Shown: positions 24,385 through 35,235 of the stretch, in pieces
Layout: each line of letters begins with the position of its first letter
Numbering within the stretch: the stretch's first letter is position 1
Notes under the pieces: model-generated
What the model was told of the DNA's origin: nothing
Database searches by the model: none
Seen by the model: only the letters and a program-made list of their open reading frames with translations
DNA from: Pseudeuparius sepicola
Taxonomy: Eukaryota; Arthropoda; Insecta; Coleoptera; Anthribidae
Direction of reading: 5' to 3'
NCBI GenBank assembly: GCA_963920635.1
Contig: OY987300.1
Location: 57,805,415 to 57,869,414, forward strand
Length of the DNA: 64,000 nucleotides
Position numbers and translations under genes: made by a program

Positions 24385-24903
24385 TGTAACAAAAAATGCC
24401 TCTAAAGTTGTTATATCAGCTTTCAATGAATATGTCTGCACGGTTTTCTAACCTACTCAAAGATTTAGCAGATAAATTTTAAGTTTGGGTATTCTACTTA
24501 CAGTTTTATATTTTTTGTAATTAATTTAGAGACATTTTCCGTCATATATTTGTTGGCCTGAGGCCCCCAAGGCCCCATTTTCCTTTAGATTCATTGTTTT
24601 CCCTGTAAAGCTTCCATAACTTTCTAGAAAGTTTGCTAGAACTTTATGATTTGTGAACTATAATTGGCCAGGAATATTCTAGAGTATTCTCCAGTCTTCC
24701 TTTTGAGTATATAAAAGCCCTGTGAATTGGGCCTGGGGGATGTGAAAGATTAGAAAGCCATTTTGTGCGAATTTTGGAGCTGAAAGAATATTCTTGGATA
24801 GTGACAGTAATCTGACAAGTTTATTTGTGATTTTTGAAGGCTAAACAATAAAGGTGGTAACCAAGGCAACGAGTTTGGACTGTGATTGTTGAGACACAGT
24901 ACA
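24385..24903 (+). mobile_element. Candidate solo LTR
   Basis: The block starts TGTAACAAAAAATGCC and ends CACAGTACA, so it has the TG...CA ends of a long terminal repeat. GTAT lies directly before (24381-24384) and directly after (24904-24907), a possible 4-bp target duplication of the size used by Gypsy-type elements. Inside are a TATA-like TATATAAAAGCCC and a late AATAAAGG, as expected for LTR promoter and polyadenylation signals. A diverged partial copy lies at 53015-53360. No gag or pol frame is adjacent. A 4-bp match can occur by chance. Confidence 0.5.
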
Positions 24904-25232
24904 GTATTATATCATAATTATTCTACAAGATCTTTTAGTGATTTTCATATACAAAATTTTAATAAGAATATTTGTTATAAGTCTGTGTTTCAAAAAGGGT
25001 TAATCGGGTATAACAAATTGCCAGATAAATTAAAAAGTGAAAGAAATTTAAAAAAATTTAAAACATTATTAAAAAAGTATTACCTTGGTATTCAAAATGA
25101 TGCAATTTGACAAATAATTTAATTTAAATGTTAAGGCAAGAAGAATTTATTTATTTGAATAATTGTTACATTATATATGAAATTGTATTTAGTAGCCATC
25201 CTAGGCTAAATAAAGCATGCTACTACTACTAT
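24904..25232 (+). pseudogene. 3' end of a LINE reverse-transcriptase gene
   Basis: The plus-strand frame ending at 25110 reads like the extreme C-terminus of LINE reverse transcriptases: an YSTR motif, then KGLIGYNKLPDKLK and a basic FKTLLKKYYL tail. The family pattern there is 'G...YN.LP..ik......Fk..Lk..L'. The catalytic domain is missing, so this is a 5'-truncated copy, the usual fate of LINE insertions. Downstream come CTAAATAAAGC and a short (TAC)n tail, which fit a LINE 3' untranslated end. It adjoins the candidate LTR. The exact LINE clade is uncertain. Confidence 0.6.
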
Positions 25233-25655
25233 TATGAAACACGAACCGATACTGTTCTGTCCAAAACGACCTGGCGTAGCAAAACAATCGGTTACAATAG
25301 TGCCCTCGCGAGCTGAGAGTATGCTGAATGGAAGTTAGTTAAGTATGGGAGACTGGAAATTTTTTGGGGAGTTAGGCTACTGGCTGTACTGTGATATCAG
25401 TTTAATATAATATATACCTAATAACTTAATTACATGTTAACCAGAGGGCGTAGCAATGTGCAAGTATCTTAACTTATCTTGACAAATTTCTGTCGCCCTT
25501 CCTGATTGTAATATCAATACAAACAAAGTTTTATTTTTTCGTTTGGTTTACAAATACATTCAATAGAAAGCTTTGTAAGTTAATCTTTAACATACTGTAT
25601 TTCCAAAATTTCGTCTAACACTAAAAAGATGTTAATTTCACCTGTAGAGAGCATA
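25233..25655. other. No gene seen
   Basis: AT-rich sequence with no frame or repeat recognised. Confidence 0.4.
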
Positions 25656-25657
25656 TA

Positions 25658-25860
25658 CAGTGTGTCCCCGGATTGGGGAGGCGACTCTTGTAAAAGACAA
25701 AACATTTAGTTTTTATTCGAGCTTCTGGGGATCACCTTTGCTGGTTTTTAAACTAATTTGTGACATAATTTTAGTTTCAAAAAATCGTGTGTGCCTTGAC
25801 AATTTGGTTGGATTGGATTCAGTTACTCACTTTTTCATAATGAACAAGTCTCCCTAATAA
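25658..25860 (+). repeat. Dispersed repeat with CAGTGTGTCCCCGG end
   Basis: TA then CAGTGTGTCCCCGGATTG, followed by a GACTCTTGTAAAA block and TTTTTAAACTAATTTGTGAC. The same end and the same internal AATTTGTGACAT phrase occur in reverse orientation at 40440-40703. The second end of this copy was not found. Confidence 0.55.
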
Positions 25861-26429
25861 CATTTCGACGTGAAAGATATAATAAAAATAGCACTTTTCT
25901 AAAAACGGGAAGAAAAGGCAGAAAAATCAAAGTAGGCCTTGGCTTTTGAAACCTACAGGAGCTCTGATGAAGATTCTATCCTAAAGTAAAGACCTGAGAC
26001 AACAACACATCAATCGAGACCATATCTCGAAGAATGAAAGACTGCTACTTAGTAGGGGCTACTTGCCAAATGACTTGACAGATTCAGCACGTACTTTTGT
26101 AAGTAATCATTCTTGTAGCAAAGCGTCAGTTTCATCACATGTGCTTGACATATCGCACAATGAGGCGTGGTGTATAGGGCGGTCACGAAAACACTTGGCA
26201 AGCAATGACTCCGCGTTTACTTGAACCACTTTACCGACTGAGAATGGAATGTATAAGGCCCCGAGTTGAAATATCTCAATACACACTACTCGGCATTTGG
26301 CAAGTATTGGCAAGTACTTGGCAAATATCGCTCACTAAAGCTACCTGTTCAACGATTTCTTTAAACCTATAATGCAGCATTGCTTTGCTAAATTTCTCGC
26401 CATTTTTTTTTTATCTTGGGAGGGTTTAG

Positions 26430-26800
26430 CCAGCCTACCCCTTAGTCGCGCCTTTGGGCGGGACGGCCGCACCGAGCGAACAAAGACATCAAAATGATGG
26501 ATTCGGTTCATCCTGGGCCCGGCGCGTGATCGAGCCATATTTCAGCGGCGGAGGGCCGGATGGGATGACGCGGCTACATCTCTGAATGTTAATTCCAGCA
26601 TCGACCCGACGCCGCCGCCGCCGCCGTGCGGTCTGTCCCGCGCCAGCAGGGACCGAATTTCCGAAATAAGCATGTCACGTGCCCACCAGGGCATAACGGC
26701 GAAGGAAAATCCAGAATTAGGAATTAGGAAAACTTGGGTAGAGTATGGCTTGCGGTCTGAGGGCCGAGTGTTACTTAGGAGCGAAAGGCAACCACCAAAG
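26430..26800. promoter_or_regulatory. GC-rich island
   Basis: A CpG-rich, non-repetitive stretch including a (CCG)n run near 26609 and CAGCAGGGACCGAATTTCC. The frames on the minus strand (26341-26538, 26542-26817) are Arg/Ser/Gly-rich products of base composition and match no family. A regulatory island is one possible reading. Confidence 0.25.
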
Positions 26801-27589
26801 CAATAACCTATAATCATAATCTACCGAAAGGACCGACAATGTTGACGTCGAACGTCCGAAATGAAATGTACACTTTTCTGCAACTAATAACTTCGCTTAT
26901 ATCTACCCTTCGTTTCAAAGTGGCACTGAACACTGTGTCTGAATGGGCTCGTATACTTCGGACAAAAATATTTTTTTTTATCTATCGGTAGAAAGTGACA
27001 AAAAAATCGATCCGTGTCTTTAATTTTTTTCATATTTGCTTTAGATTTGCTGTAATTTTATAAATATAATAATACTTTCCCGTCAAAGGTTGTGACGTAG
27101 TTGCCCTTCCTTATACAAGGGGTATTTACTAAATTTTACTGGAATTCTGATATAATTTGTTAGCATATTATGGTATTATTAAATACCTGATGTAACTTTT
27201 ATTAAAAGAATTTATTATTGTTAATATCGTTCAATATAATTTCAATGCAGATCATGGTAATTAACAAAATTATTATCATTATATTAATACGTTCTATACG
27301 ACCCCGGTCGCCAGGTAAAAGCCCATGCAAGTTTGGCAATATTGCTTAGCCCCGTCAAATATACATGGTCAACTTTTATTTACGACGATTCATTTGACAC
27401 TCAACGTTTGAAGTGTGAGAATTTATACAGTTCAAATTTGCACTGCAAGTTTGTGTTATTATATTTGAATAGTTTTTTACATTGCAAATCGAACTTTTCA
27501 AAGTATAGAGCAAGGATTTGTGAAGGCGACATCGGACAATCTGCCATATTATGTGGAATTGGAAATGGTGTGTTCGTTTATTAAACTCG
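26801..27589. other. No gene seen
   Basis: AT-rich, with short frames only (longest 27333-27584) and no motif or repeat partner. Confidence 0.4.
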
Positions 27590-27745
27590 GGGGGACCTCG
27601 GAGGATCGGCCATGCTGCGGCTTTGTCGCCGCGATGTTCTCCAGCTTCGCGGCCTCACGACCGTCGCGCGTGGGATTCACCGTCCAAATCGAAGCCGTGG
27701 GTTTACGTCCCTGCCTGCATCTGCGGCGTCTCTGCTATGATTGTA
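27590..27745. promoter_or_regulatory. Short GC-rich island
   Basis: A compact CpG-rich block. Two overlapping plus-strand frames cross it but show no domain. It resembles the other unique GC-rich patches of the window. Confidence 0.2.
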
Positions 27746-27975
27746 GAACGTTTATTCTTTTTAGGTTCTGAATATTTGTCATTAACGAAAAGAAAATGAA
27801 AATATCACTTTATACATGAATTATTATTCAAACTTTACTATAAAAAGGTAATCAATTAGAGAAAGAATGAACAGAATTTACAGTTTATTGAGCAATAATT
27901 TACAATACAACTTAACTATTTAACTTAAATATATTTCATAAAATTAAAGGCCTCACACAATAAGCATTATGTGAT

Positions 27976-28640
27976 CTAAAAGGTATTGAGCACTGCAAAT
28001 TCTCGAATTCGTCTTATTATCCTCTCTACATGAACTGGAAGGGAAGCAATTCATTTGCTTTTTATGTAGCGCTGAGGCACAACTTCCTTTTTCAAGATAA
28101 TCTTGCTTCCCACAGTTTTGAAGAACATCCAATTCTTACCATCACGCTCAAGCTAAAAAAAAAAAGAAAAATGTATCTTACTATTCTTATACAAAAATTA
28201 TTGCAATAAAAGTTGCTCGATTAAAGAGTAGGTAGGTAAGTAAGAACTTAAATATGAAATAAAATTTTGAATTTATAATGAAAAGAATAATTGATTTACG
28301 AGTACAATAATATAAACTATAAATACTTATCTAATATTATTATTATTATAAACTTTTAATCTCTATATATAATAAAAATTATTAACAGGGGTTATTTTGA
28401 GGTTTATTACATTCAGGTAGATGTAGTCTTATAACCCCAAGACAGTAAATATTAAAAAAATAAGTAAAAGTGCTTCAAACTATCTCTGACAGATAATATG
28501 TACTTACGTTGAAATGGTCTTCGCAACAATACAAAAATGGTTTCTTCATTGGAAGGCCAACTGTTTCCAACCACCGTTTTCCAGAGTTTTTGCTGGAGTT
28601 TTCACAAGAGGGAACGAACAACCCCCATGACTATTATAAC
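27976..28640 (-). pseudogene. Relic of a THAP-domain / DDE transposase gene
   Basis: Exon 1 on the minus strand (about 28631-28508) encodes VPSCENSSKNSGKRWLETVG and then FLYCCEDHF, the pattern of a THAP zinc finger (early C, Trp, then C..H-F). It stops at a donor AAC|GTAAGT. After an intron to a T-rich acceptor at about 28153, exon 2 continues in phase with LERDGKNWMFFKTVG and LKKEVVP, as in insect THAP transposon proteins. An in-frame TGA at 28051-28053 is followed in the same frame by HVERIIRRIREF, which I read as the C-terminal piece of a DDE_4-type transposase. AATAAA for the minus strand lies near 27885. The nuclease core is absent, so this is an internally deleted copy. The first THAP cysteine is not seen. 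Confidence 0.55.
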
Positions 28641-29276
28641 GACGCGCAAACTAGTAAATAACTAAAGATCACTTGCTTATTTTCTGCTAACGCATGGGCC
28701 AAGGGCTGAACGCATGGGGCAAGTAGAAACGTTTTTAGACAACTATTGATAGTTTGATAGCGGTTGTATTTATAAAGGTTAACAGGCCAGGTCAGGTTAT
28801 TTTATTTGACGGAAGACTAAGAGGGGAGAAGACGACTTTGCCGGTTCTTAAATTAATGCTAACTACGTCGCAGCCATTTCATTACGTATTTAACTCAATT
28901 TTGCAACTAAACTACCGGGAAAATTTTTTTTCTTTAACGTTTACGGACGTTTAAATTCGATATCTATCCATTGCAAAAATAAAAAAAAATGTGGTATAGG
29001 AGCTCATTTATATGTGGCAGATCTGACAACAGCACATGGTCATTGTTTCCATAGAACCTAGAAAATACTGAGTTGTTAATTTCAATGTTGTTTTTTCTTT
29101 TCTAGATATATACATTCCACATAAGAAACGTTCCAAATCTTAAACGAAATGATTTTCACTGAATCACTCATGAACATAACGACTAAATCGAATCGCCTCG
29201 TTAGGCTCCATTTGTAATATAGACTCACAGTAGGTACCTACTATTTGCTTGACACAGGCAGACCAAAAAACAAAAA
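28641..29276. other. No gene seen
   Basis: A 66-codon plus-strand frame at 28754-28954 has no recognised motif. No repeats were found. Confidence 0.4.
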
Positions 29277-29636
29277 CTAAACAGGGGGTTGAAAACAATA
29301 GATATATGTAGAAGAAAGGGGCATACATGAAATGAAACTAATCAAACGTTCAAGTTCTTCAAACATTTTGAGTTTGTTGTCCCTATAGTAGTACATATTA
29401 CTACAGATCACACTAGTCTTTTGAAATAAAATGAATTCAAAGGTTGCTTGATTTTCAAACACGTCAACACGTGCCGGAAAAAGCTTAGCTGGTTTGGCTG
29501 ATTTCAGACCCGTAAGTGAAATTGTGAAGTTATTCATTCTGTACATTGTGAACGAAACGGCGTATGCTACATGAGGGAGTGGAAAAAACATATACCTCAC
29601 TGTTACAAGTGCTTGACGGTAATTAACATAGGCCAA
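29277..29636 (-). CDS. Unrecognised 119-codon frame
   Basis: One of the longer frames in this part, with mixed composition (residues 60-100 include AKLFPARVDVFENQATFEF and later KMFEELERLISF). I recognise no domain, signal peptide or membrane segment. No splice context or matching copy elsewhere supports it. It may be an exon of an unknown gene, a transposon scrap or chance. Confidence 0.18.
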   Translation of the reverse strand: MAYVNYRQALVTVRYMFFPLPHVAYAVSFTMYRMNNFTISLTGLKSAKPAKLFPARVDVFENQATFEFILFQKTSVICSNMYYYRDNKLKMFEELERLISFISCMPLSSTYIYCFQPPV

Positions 29637-30717
29637 CTGACTTGCTGTTCAATGAAAATATTTTAATAAATTCACCTGCAGATGTCTAATAGCAAAAAGA
29701 GGTGTCCATTTATCTTCAGTGGTTCATTAGAATCCAGTTGCTTGTTCTGAAAGATTGGTGCGAAAAATTTTCCAAAATAGATGTCTACTTCTCGGACTTA
29801 AATTTCTATAATAGAAAATTTTTGAATAGGTACTGTACTTTTTCGAGTGCGTGACTTGAAGCACCTTTCTTTTTGGAACGCCCATGCTCCACAGTGAGAC
29901 ACTTTCATATAGTCAGATATGTTATAAGCTGATTTGGCGATTCAGTTCGACATGCACATATAACATGAAAAGGCCAGAAAATCAAGGGTATCAATTTTTT
30001 CATTGGTAGGCCTACAAAAGCGTAATATCTCACAGATCGCCTCACGATAAACTTTGGTGAAAAGTAAGTCAAAGCTTTTATTTTTATAAAGATTTAATTT
30101 CTACATCAACAACCACCTTCCAATAATACTACCCCGTCAAGTGTTCCATGGATAATGTGACCAAAACAACTGTGAACCTTATTTTCATACCAAAACAGTT
30201 CACATGATGTTAGAGGATTTGTACTCAAAGTGTACCGACAAAATAATTATTATTTCTAATTAGCTATTTTCCAAGAAATCGTTCATATAGTATTTGCGTA
30301 TTCTTGATATAGTAAGCCAATTATAAGGCACGTTATGCAGGCTGAAACTACTTATGTTACATGAACAATTTAGTTTCCGTTCATTTAAACCTTATAGTGC
30401 CGCTGGTGGCGAAGAGTTAATATCCAGCAAATTATTGCATCACAACCAGTAATCTGAAAGGCTGCATGAAAAACCAACTAAAGATCAGCCAGATTATCGT
30501 CGTTTATCGTTTCGTAATGCAATTTTGTGGAACTACAGTTTCATGAGGATTACTTATAGATACTTTGATATTGAAAGATAAACTAGATAAATAAATTTCA
30601 TCTTCCTTTTTATTTGCAGGTTCATGCCTTTCAGAATCTCCCATGAACACGTGAATGAGACTTTTACTCTCTTAAATGGCGGTAATTGTTAAGAGAAGGG
30701 TTTTCCATTAAGAGGTG
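29637..30717. other. No gene seen
   Basis: AT-rich DNA without open frames of interest or recognised repeats. Confidence 0.4.
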
Positions 30718-30799
30718 TTATTTTGATATTCAAAGGAAAATGCCATTTTTGAGATAAATGATCGGATGTTTATTTCATTATAAAGAGGAAGGTATGCCG

Positions 30800-31092
30800 T
30801 TAATAAGGGAAAATAACATCCGCCAAATGACCGCCACAACTACGCCTACAGGACCATATCCTTTTCATGAAATTTTCCATAACCAAATCGCAAAGTGGCT
30901 GCCCTATGTCCACGATAGCCTCACGAATTCCATCTTTGAGGTCTTGAATCGACGCAAATCACCAGATCTCGGTGGCCAATTGTGATCACCTCTTCGAGAG
31001 ATAACACGGCCTGGAAACTTTTCCCGTGAAAGATCAATGGTTTCGTTGCTTGTGTGGCACGTAGCGCCGTCTTGTTGAAAGAGAAGGTCTAC
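30800..31092 (-). pseudogene. Tc1/mariner-type transposase remnant, minus copy
   Basis: The minus strand encodes FQQDGATCHTSNETIDLS, then FPGRVISRRGDHNWPPRSGD, the stretch around the second catalytic Asp of insect Tc1/mariner-superfamily transposases. After PPRSGDL the expected block before the C-terminus is missing: an internal deletion joins directly to the SIQDLKDGIREAI region in another frame. It ends with MENFMKRIWSCRRSCGGHL and a stop near 30800, a typical C-terminus. The N-terminal DNA-binding part and first catalytic Asp are absent, so the copy is dead. Confidence 0.72.
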
Positions 31093-31253
31093 GCCAACAG
31101 CCCAGCGTCGATTCAAGACCTCAAAGATGGAATTCGTGAGGCTATCGAGGACATAGGGTAGGGCAGCCACTTTGCGAAAATTTCATGAAAAGGGTATGGT
31201 CCTGTAGGCGTAGTCGTGGCGGTCATTTGGCGGATGTTATTTTCCATTATTAA
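31081..31253 (+). pseudogene. Tc1/mariner-type transposase remnant, plus copy
   Basis: The plus strand encodes EKVYANSPASIQDLKDGIRE and AIEDIG, then a stop. After a small insertion it resumes in another frame with CENFMKRVWSCRRSRGGHL and a stop at 31251-31253. It keeps the KVYANSPA block that the minus copy has lost, so the two arms decayed separately. Only the C-terminal quarter of a transposase is present. Confidence 0.7.
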
Positions 31254-31336
31254 CGGCATACCTTCCTCTTTATAATGAAATAAACATCCGATCATTTATC
31301 TCAAAAAATGGCTTTTTCCTTTGAATATCAAAATAA

Positions 31337-31953
31337 GTTCAGTTTTTGCAAAGGGGCACATATTAGCTTTTTATATTCAAACCTTGTCTGAAAATAATTT
31401 GTCACATTGTCATATAATTTTAAACGCTGCAATAATAGTTATTTATCTATGCAATATCTTCTATCGAAGGTTTTTTCGATCGCCATCGCAAAGTGTGGCA
31501 GAACGTTGATGATTACAGTAATGATTCGATATTAACTGCCGTCTTCAGCAACCACAGATAATCATGTAATTGTAAATGATATGACGCATGCAAATTTTGG
31601 ACCGCATAACCATACACTGCGATGTTGGTAAATTGTGTAATTATGATATAATATGTTTTAAGACTAAGACATATTATTTAAATGATATACTACATTTATT
31701 TTCAGAAATATGGGGAATGAATTATAAATTTCACAATAATTAAAACAGAAGACATTGAAATGAGCTCCATATTCTTTATTGATAATAAATCCAGATCCTC
31801 CTGTAATTCATACTCGGTGGCAAAAGAATTTTCCTTTCCTTGTTTGAAGATTCGTTTGGAAACTTATTTTTATAGGGATTTTCTACTTGCCTAAGCGAGT
31901 GTATGCGATTTTTATGGCTTATGGCTTTACAATCTGAAAACCATGCATACCTA
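31337..31953. other. No gene seen
   Basis: AT-rich sequence between two elements. The 62-codon frame at 31321-31509 begins inside the fold-back arm and has no motif. Confidence 0.4.
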
Positions 31954-32340
31954 CTATAGTCTATCCAAGATACAGTGGCAGTAGATATAAACAAAGTCAC
32001 ATGACCGCCTTGCGATCGATTACCAGGGTCTGACTAATATGAGATTCCAAGCGGCATGTAATTCTCAACTAATTCTTTTAGAAGTTCTAAAATGTGTGTT
32101 TCTGCCTTTCGTGGATCTTTATAAATTTCCTTAAATTAAGTAGCAAAATAAATTTACAGAATATACTGCTCGCGATCCGATCTAAAATATGCAGAAAACT
32201 CGACTGAGGGAAGAGCCGGCCCTGCATTCTGCTCGCCGCGTAAACACTTGACATTTTATGACGGCCAGACCAATAAGAGAATAGGTCACGTGGTGGTCAA
32301 TGTTTTGATCCACTGCCGCTGTATCTTGGATAGACTTTAG
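31954..32340. mobile_element. 387-bp MITE-like element
   Basis: Left end CTATAGTCTATCCAAGATAC and right end GTATCTTGGATAGACTTTAG are inverted. The match extends through CAGTGGCAGTAGAT / ATCCACTGCCGCTG to a GTCACATGACC / GGTCACGTGGT block about 55 bp in. The interior has no coding frame. The target duplication is not clear. Confidence 0.65.
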
Positions 32341-33499
32341 TTATACGACTATGTGCTTTTTAACCAGAAAAAACCGTTTCATAGTTTGAAATTATTATCC
32401 GTACAACTGACACTGATTTATATAAAATAAACACATGGGCTGTGTGTAAATATTTACGGGAGTTTCTAAGTATAAATAGTTGTAACGTTCTTGCAAAATA
32501 GGACCAGCAGTCGACGTTCTTAATTTATGCAAACGTGCCACTGCAGAAAAAACCATACTGGTGTTGCTAAGCTGAACCCTAATTTGATAAGAGATCGAGT
32601 TACATTATACCATGTTACCCATAAATTATACACCTTGCGTGCTATTCTTCTAATCTCCCAGTGTGTTCACATGTTTAAATTCGCGTGCTTAAATATTTTT
32701 ATATGATTAGGCGTCTACGTAATTTTGATGTGCAGGTAAATAAGGCTTACACGCATTCTTAAAATCTCTGAAATATTGAAACACAGAGTTTGCAGAAGGC
32801 GGTGTGGTACTGGTATAGGATAACTAATGACGGCAAGCTTTTCCCAACACGAAACATAGTTCTGCAATCGTGTATACGCACAAAAAAGAATGTAGGAACA
32901 ATTTACGCTTTGAGAGGTTAATTAAGCTTATTTAATTAAGTTGTAAGTAATTTATATTCCATTGTAATTAATATAATCATCATCTGATTATCGGTGGGTT
33001 TATAAAGTAGTTTCATTTTCTTATAAATTCTGTTCATGCAGGCGGAGGTGTTTGAACTGTAAGGGGTAATTGGATTTTAAGGAGAATCATATTCTTAATC
33101 TTTTTACGTAAAATTATTCATAATGAAGGCAGCTTCTTCAGATGTGACGAGAGTTTAATTTTTTTTTGTGCCTGGGTTATCCTGACATTCGTTTTATATC
33201 TATCAAGGAAAAAAATTCAAAAGTTGTCTCCTTTCTTTAATATATCTAAGATAATCATAAAATGTTAGTGGGCAGTGAGGTTGGTACATTTAGCTATATC
33301 ATTGCTTCCTTGAAGATCATAATATATAGTGTAGGGAACCGCTTGTAACTAAATTTGTATGTTTCGCTACATTGAACGAAAGAATTTAATAATTTTTAAT
33401 AGTGTACTCAAAACCATTTTTTAAACGTAGCTAGGGTATAGTACGTTAGTCTAGATTGTAGGTTTTATTGGAGTCGTTTGGCTTTTCTAGCCTTTCTTC
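32341..33499. other. No gene seen
   Basis: AT-rich, with no frame above 60 codons and no repeat partner recognised. Confidence 0.4.
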
Positions 33500-33735
33500 A
33501 CTGCGACCAGGTACATCTTTTGAGAAAGACTCACACTTTAATAAATGCCAAGATCACCTAGGCTTTTGAGAAAGCTCCGTATTTTCCTTTTCGTATGGTT
33601 TATGTCATAATTTTCTGAATCTGCTACGAATTAAGAGGGGACACTCGCACAGAATGTGCGCACTATAGTCTCATTCCGTTCGTTGCAGGATCTACATAAA
33701 CTATTATCGGTTTTGTCCATTTATTATAAATCAGT
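33500..33735 (-). pseudogene. Relic of LINE ORF2 C-terminus (zinc-knuckle region)
   Basis: The minus strand encodes DNSLCRSCNERNETI and, one frame over, HILCECPLLIRSRFRKL. Together these give the CR.C.E..ET...HILCECP.L..R pattern seen after the RNase H region of R1/Jockey-like insect LINEs. The usual short 'FI' motif region may follow in AFIKV. At least one frameshift and several stops show that it is decayed. Confidence 0.5.
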
Positions 33736-35110
33736 CAGTCAGTCTAAATTGTATGCTTACGATATTCAACTCCTTTCCAGATGAGAAATTTTGTACAAGG
33801 CTATCTTATTACAATGATAAAGTTGACAGTACATAATATAATAGAAGTGCACAAATTGGACAGACAGTCAGATAGCGATAACACTGATGACAGATTTGTA
33901 ACCTGTTCATTGGTTCCATGGAATATTGGTCAACTTCAGTTCACGTTTGCCACGTTATGGCGGTGCTTAGAAACCAGTAATGTCAGAGACTTTCTAGACA
34001 GGTGATTAAAACCTCCCGTTAAAGGTTCAACTAAAGTACAACTTGCATTGCTTTCACACTTTCAAATAGACCAAAGTTATTCTGGATGCGAGGCCTTTCG
34101 ATTCCATATAAATTTTCATTAAGAAGATAACGATGCCAAGGACTCTATTGTCGATCGGCAGTTAACCTCCCCTGGCATTTTCGGCTTTCTTTTGAATTGT
34201 GTTCTTCTTGGGCTTTGCTTTCGGTTTGTTGTTGATGCAGTTCTTCTTCTTATTTCTTGGTGATGAGAAGTGTGTAGATCCGAGCGTAACCGCAGAAAAT
34301 AACAAGCGATGCTTTCTTCTGTGACATAACTAAGTATGCACGAAGCCGGCTTGCACTTATTATTATTTTTTGTTTAGCATCTTGTTTCCTGAGATAAAAG
34401 ACACTCTAGTATTGTTTTGCCTTGGTTACACTGCAAGCAATTTTCTGAGCAGCTGCACATAAAGAACATTTTCTCAACTACTATCAGAACTGAAATAAAC
34501 GTTTTGGAGACGTGTTGTTATTCTTCCGACCAAAATTACCATGATCAGCCGGTAAAAAAATGACTTAATAACGACAGTATCACGCACACACTCTCTCTGC
34601 AGCATAATTATTTTAATATTATTTTCTCTGGAATAATGTCCAATTCGTCGAGATTCGTCCGCGTTCACCGTAGTGCCGGTGATTATAAGCATATACACTG
34701 GCCATCATGCGTCGAAGTGAGCCATGTAACGACCGCTGTGTTAATTTGTAGTAATTCTCGCACTACACGGAGTTACATTGTAGGAACCTTCGTATAATTT
34801 ACAGTTTGAATTTGGAAACACGCACGAATTGGTCGTAGGTAATTAGACGTGTCGCATATAAACGACAAACAGTGAGACATGGCACAATACAAACGGCAAG
34901 AGATTGCGCATGTAAACCGTTGACAGGGTAACCTGTTTAGGGAAGATGACATGTGGCAAGGCATCTTTGTTTGCATCTATCGATTTTGACACATTAATCC
35001 GAAATAGCAATCAATGGTTGTTATCATCGTTACTGAGCAAAGAAAGCGTTTGGAAGCAGACTGATATATCTGTCTTTTTTTATAATATGTAGAAAAATTG
35101 ATTTGTAGGA
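33736..35110. other. No gene seen
   Basis: Several frames of 62-75 codons (33781-34005, 34474-34698, 34773-34976) lack motifs. No repeat structure was recognised. Confidence 0.4.
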
Positions 35111-35112
35111 AT

Positions 35113-35232
35113 TGGGTTTGTTCCAACAGCAATTTTGAATCAGTTCTCAACGATCTAATTGGTTGAAAACAGTTTTGGAATTACCTTTCTTCATTCTGAT
35201 TCGCTTGAACTGGTTCAGAACTGTTGTTTGCA
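35113..35232. repeat. Weak inverted repeat around 35170
   Basis: CAACAGCAATTTTGAATCAG on the left loosely matches the complement of CTGGTTCAGAACTGTTG on the right. It might be the skeleton of a small MITE. The arms are short and imperfect. Confidence 0.25.
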
Positions 35233-35235
35233 CAA

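Larger units (their letters stand above)
30718..31336. mobile_element. Head-to-head fold-back made of two transposase 3' ends
   Basis: The outer ends are TTATTTTGATATTC and GAATATCAAAATAA, and about 240 bp at each side are inverted copies. Both arms encode the C-terminus of the same Tc1/mariner-type transposase, reading outward. The centre (about 30960-31080) belongs to the minus-strand copy alone. The structure fits inverted duplication of one 5'-deleted element. Confidence 0.7.

Noticed and set aside
26341..26817. Minus-strand frames in a GC-rich island
   Set aside because: Low-complexity products of CpG-rich DNA without motif or splice support.
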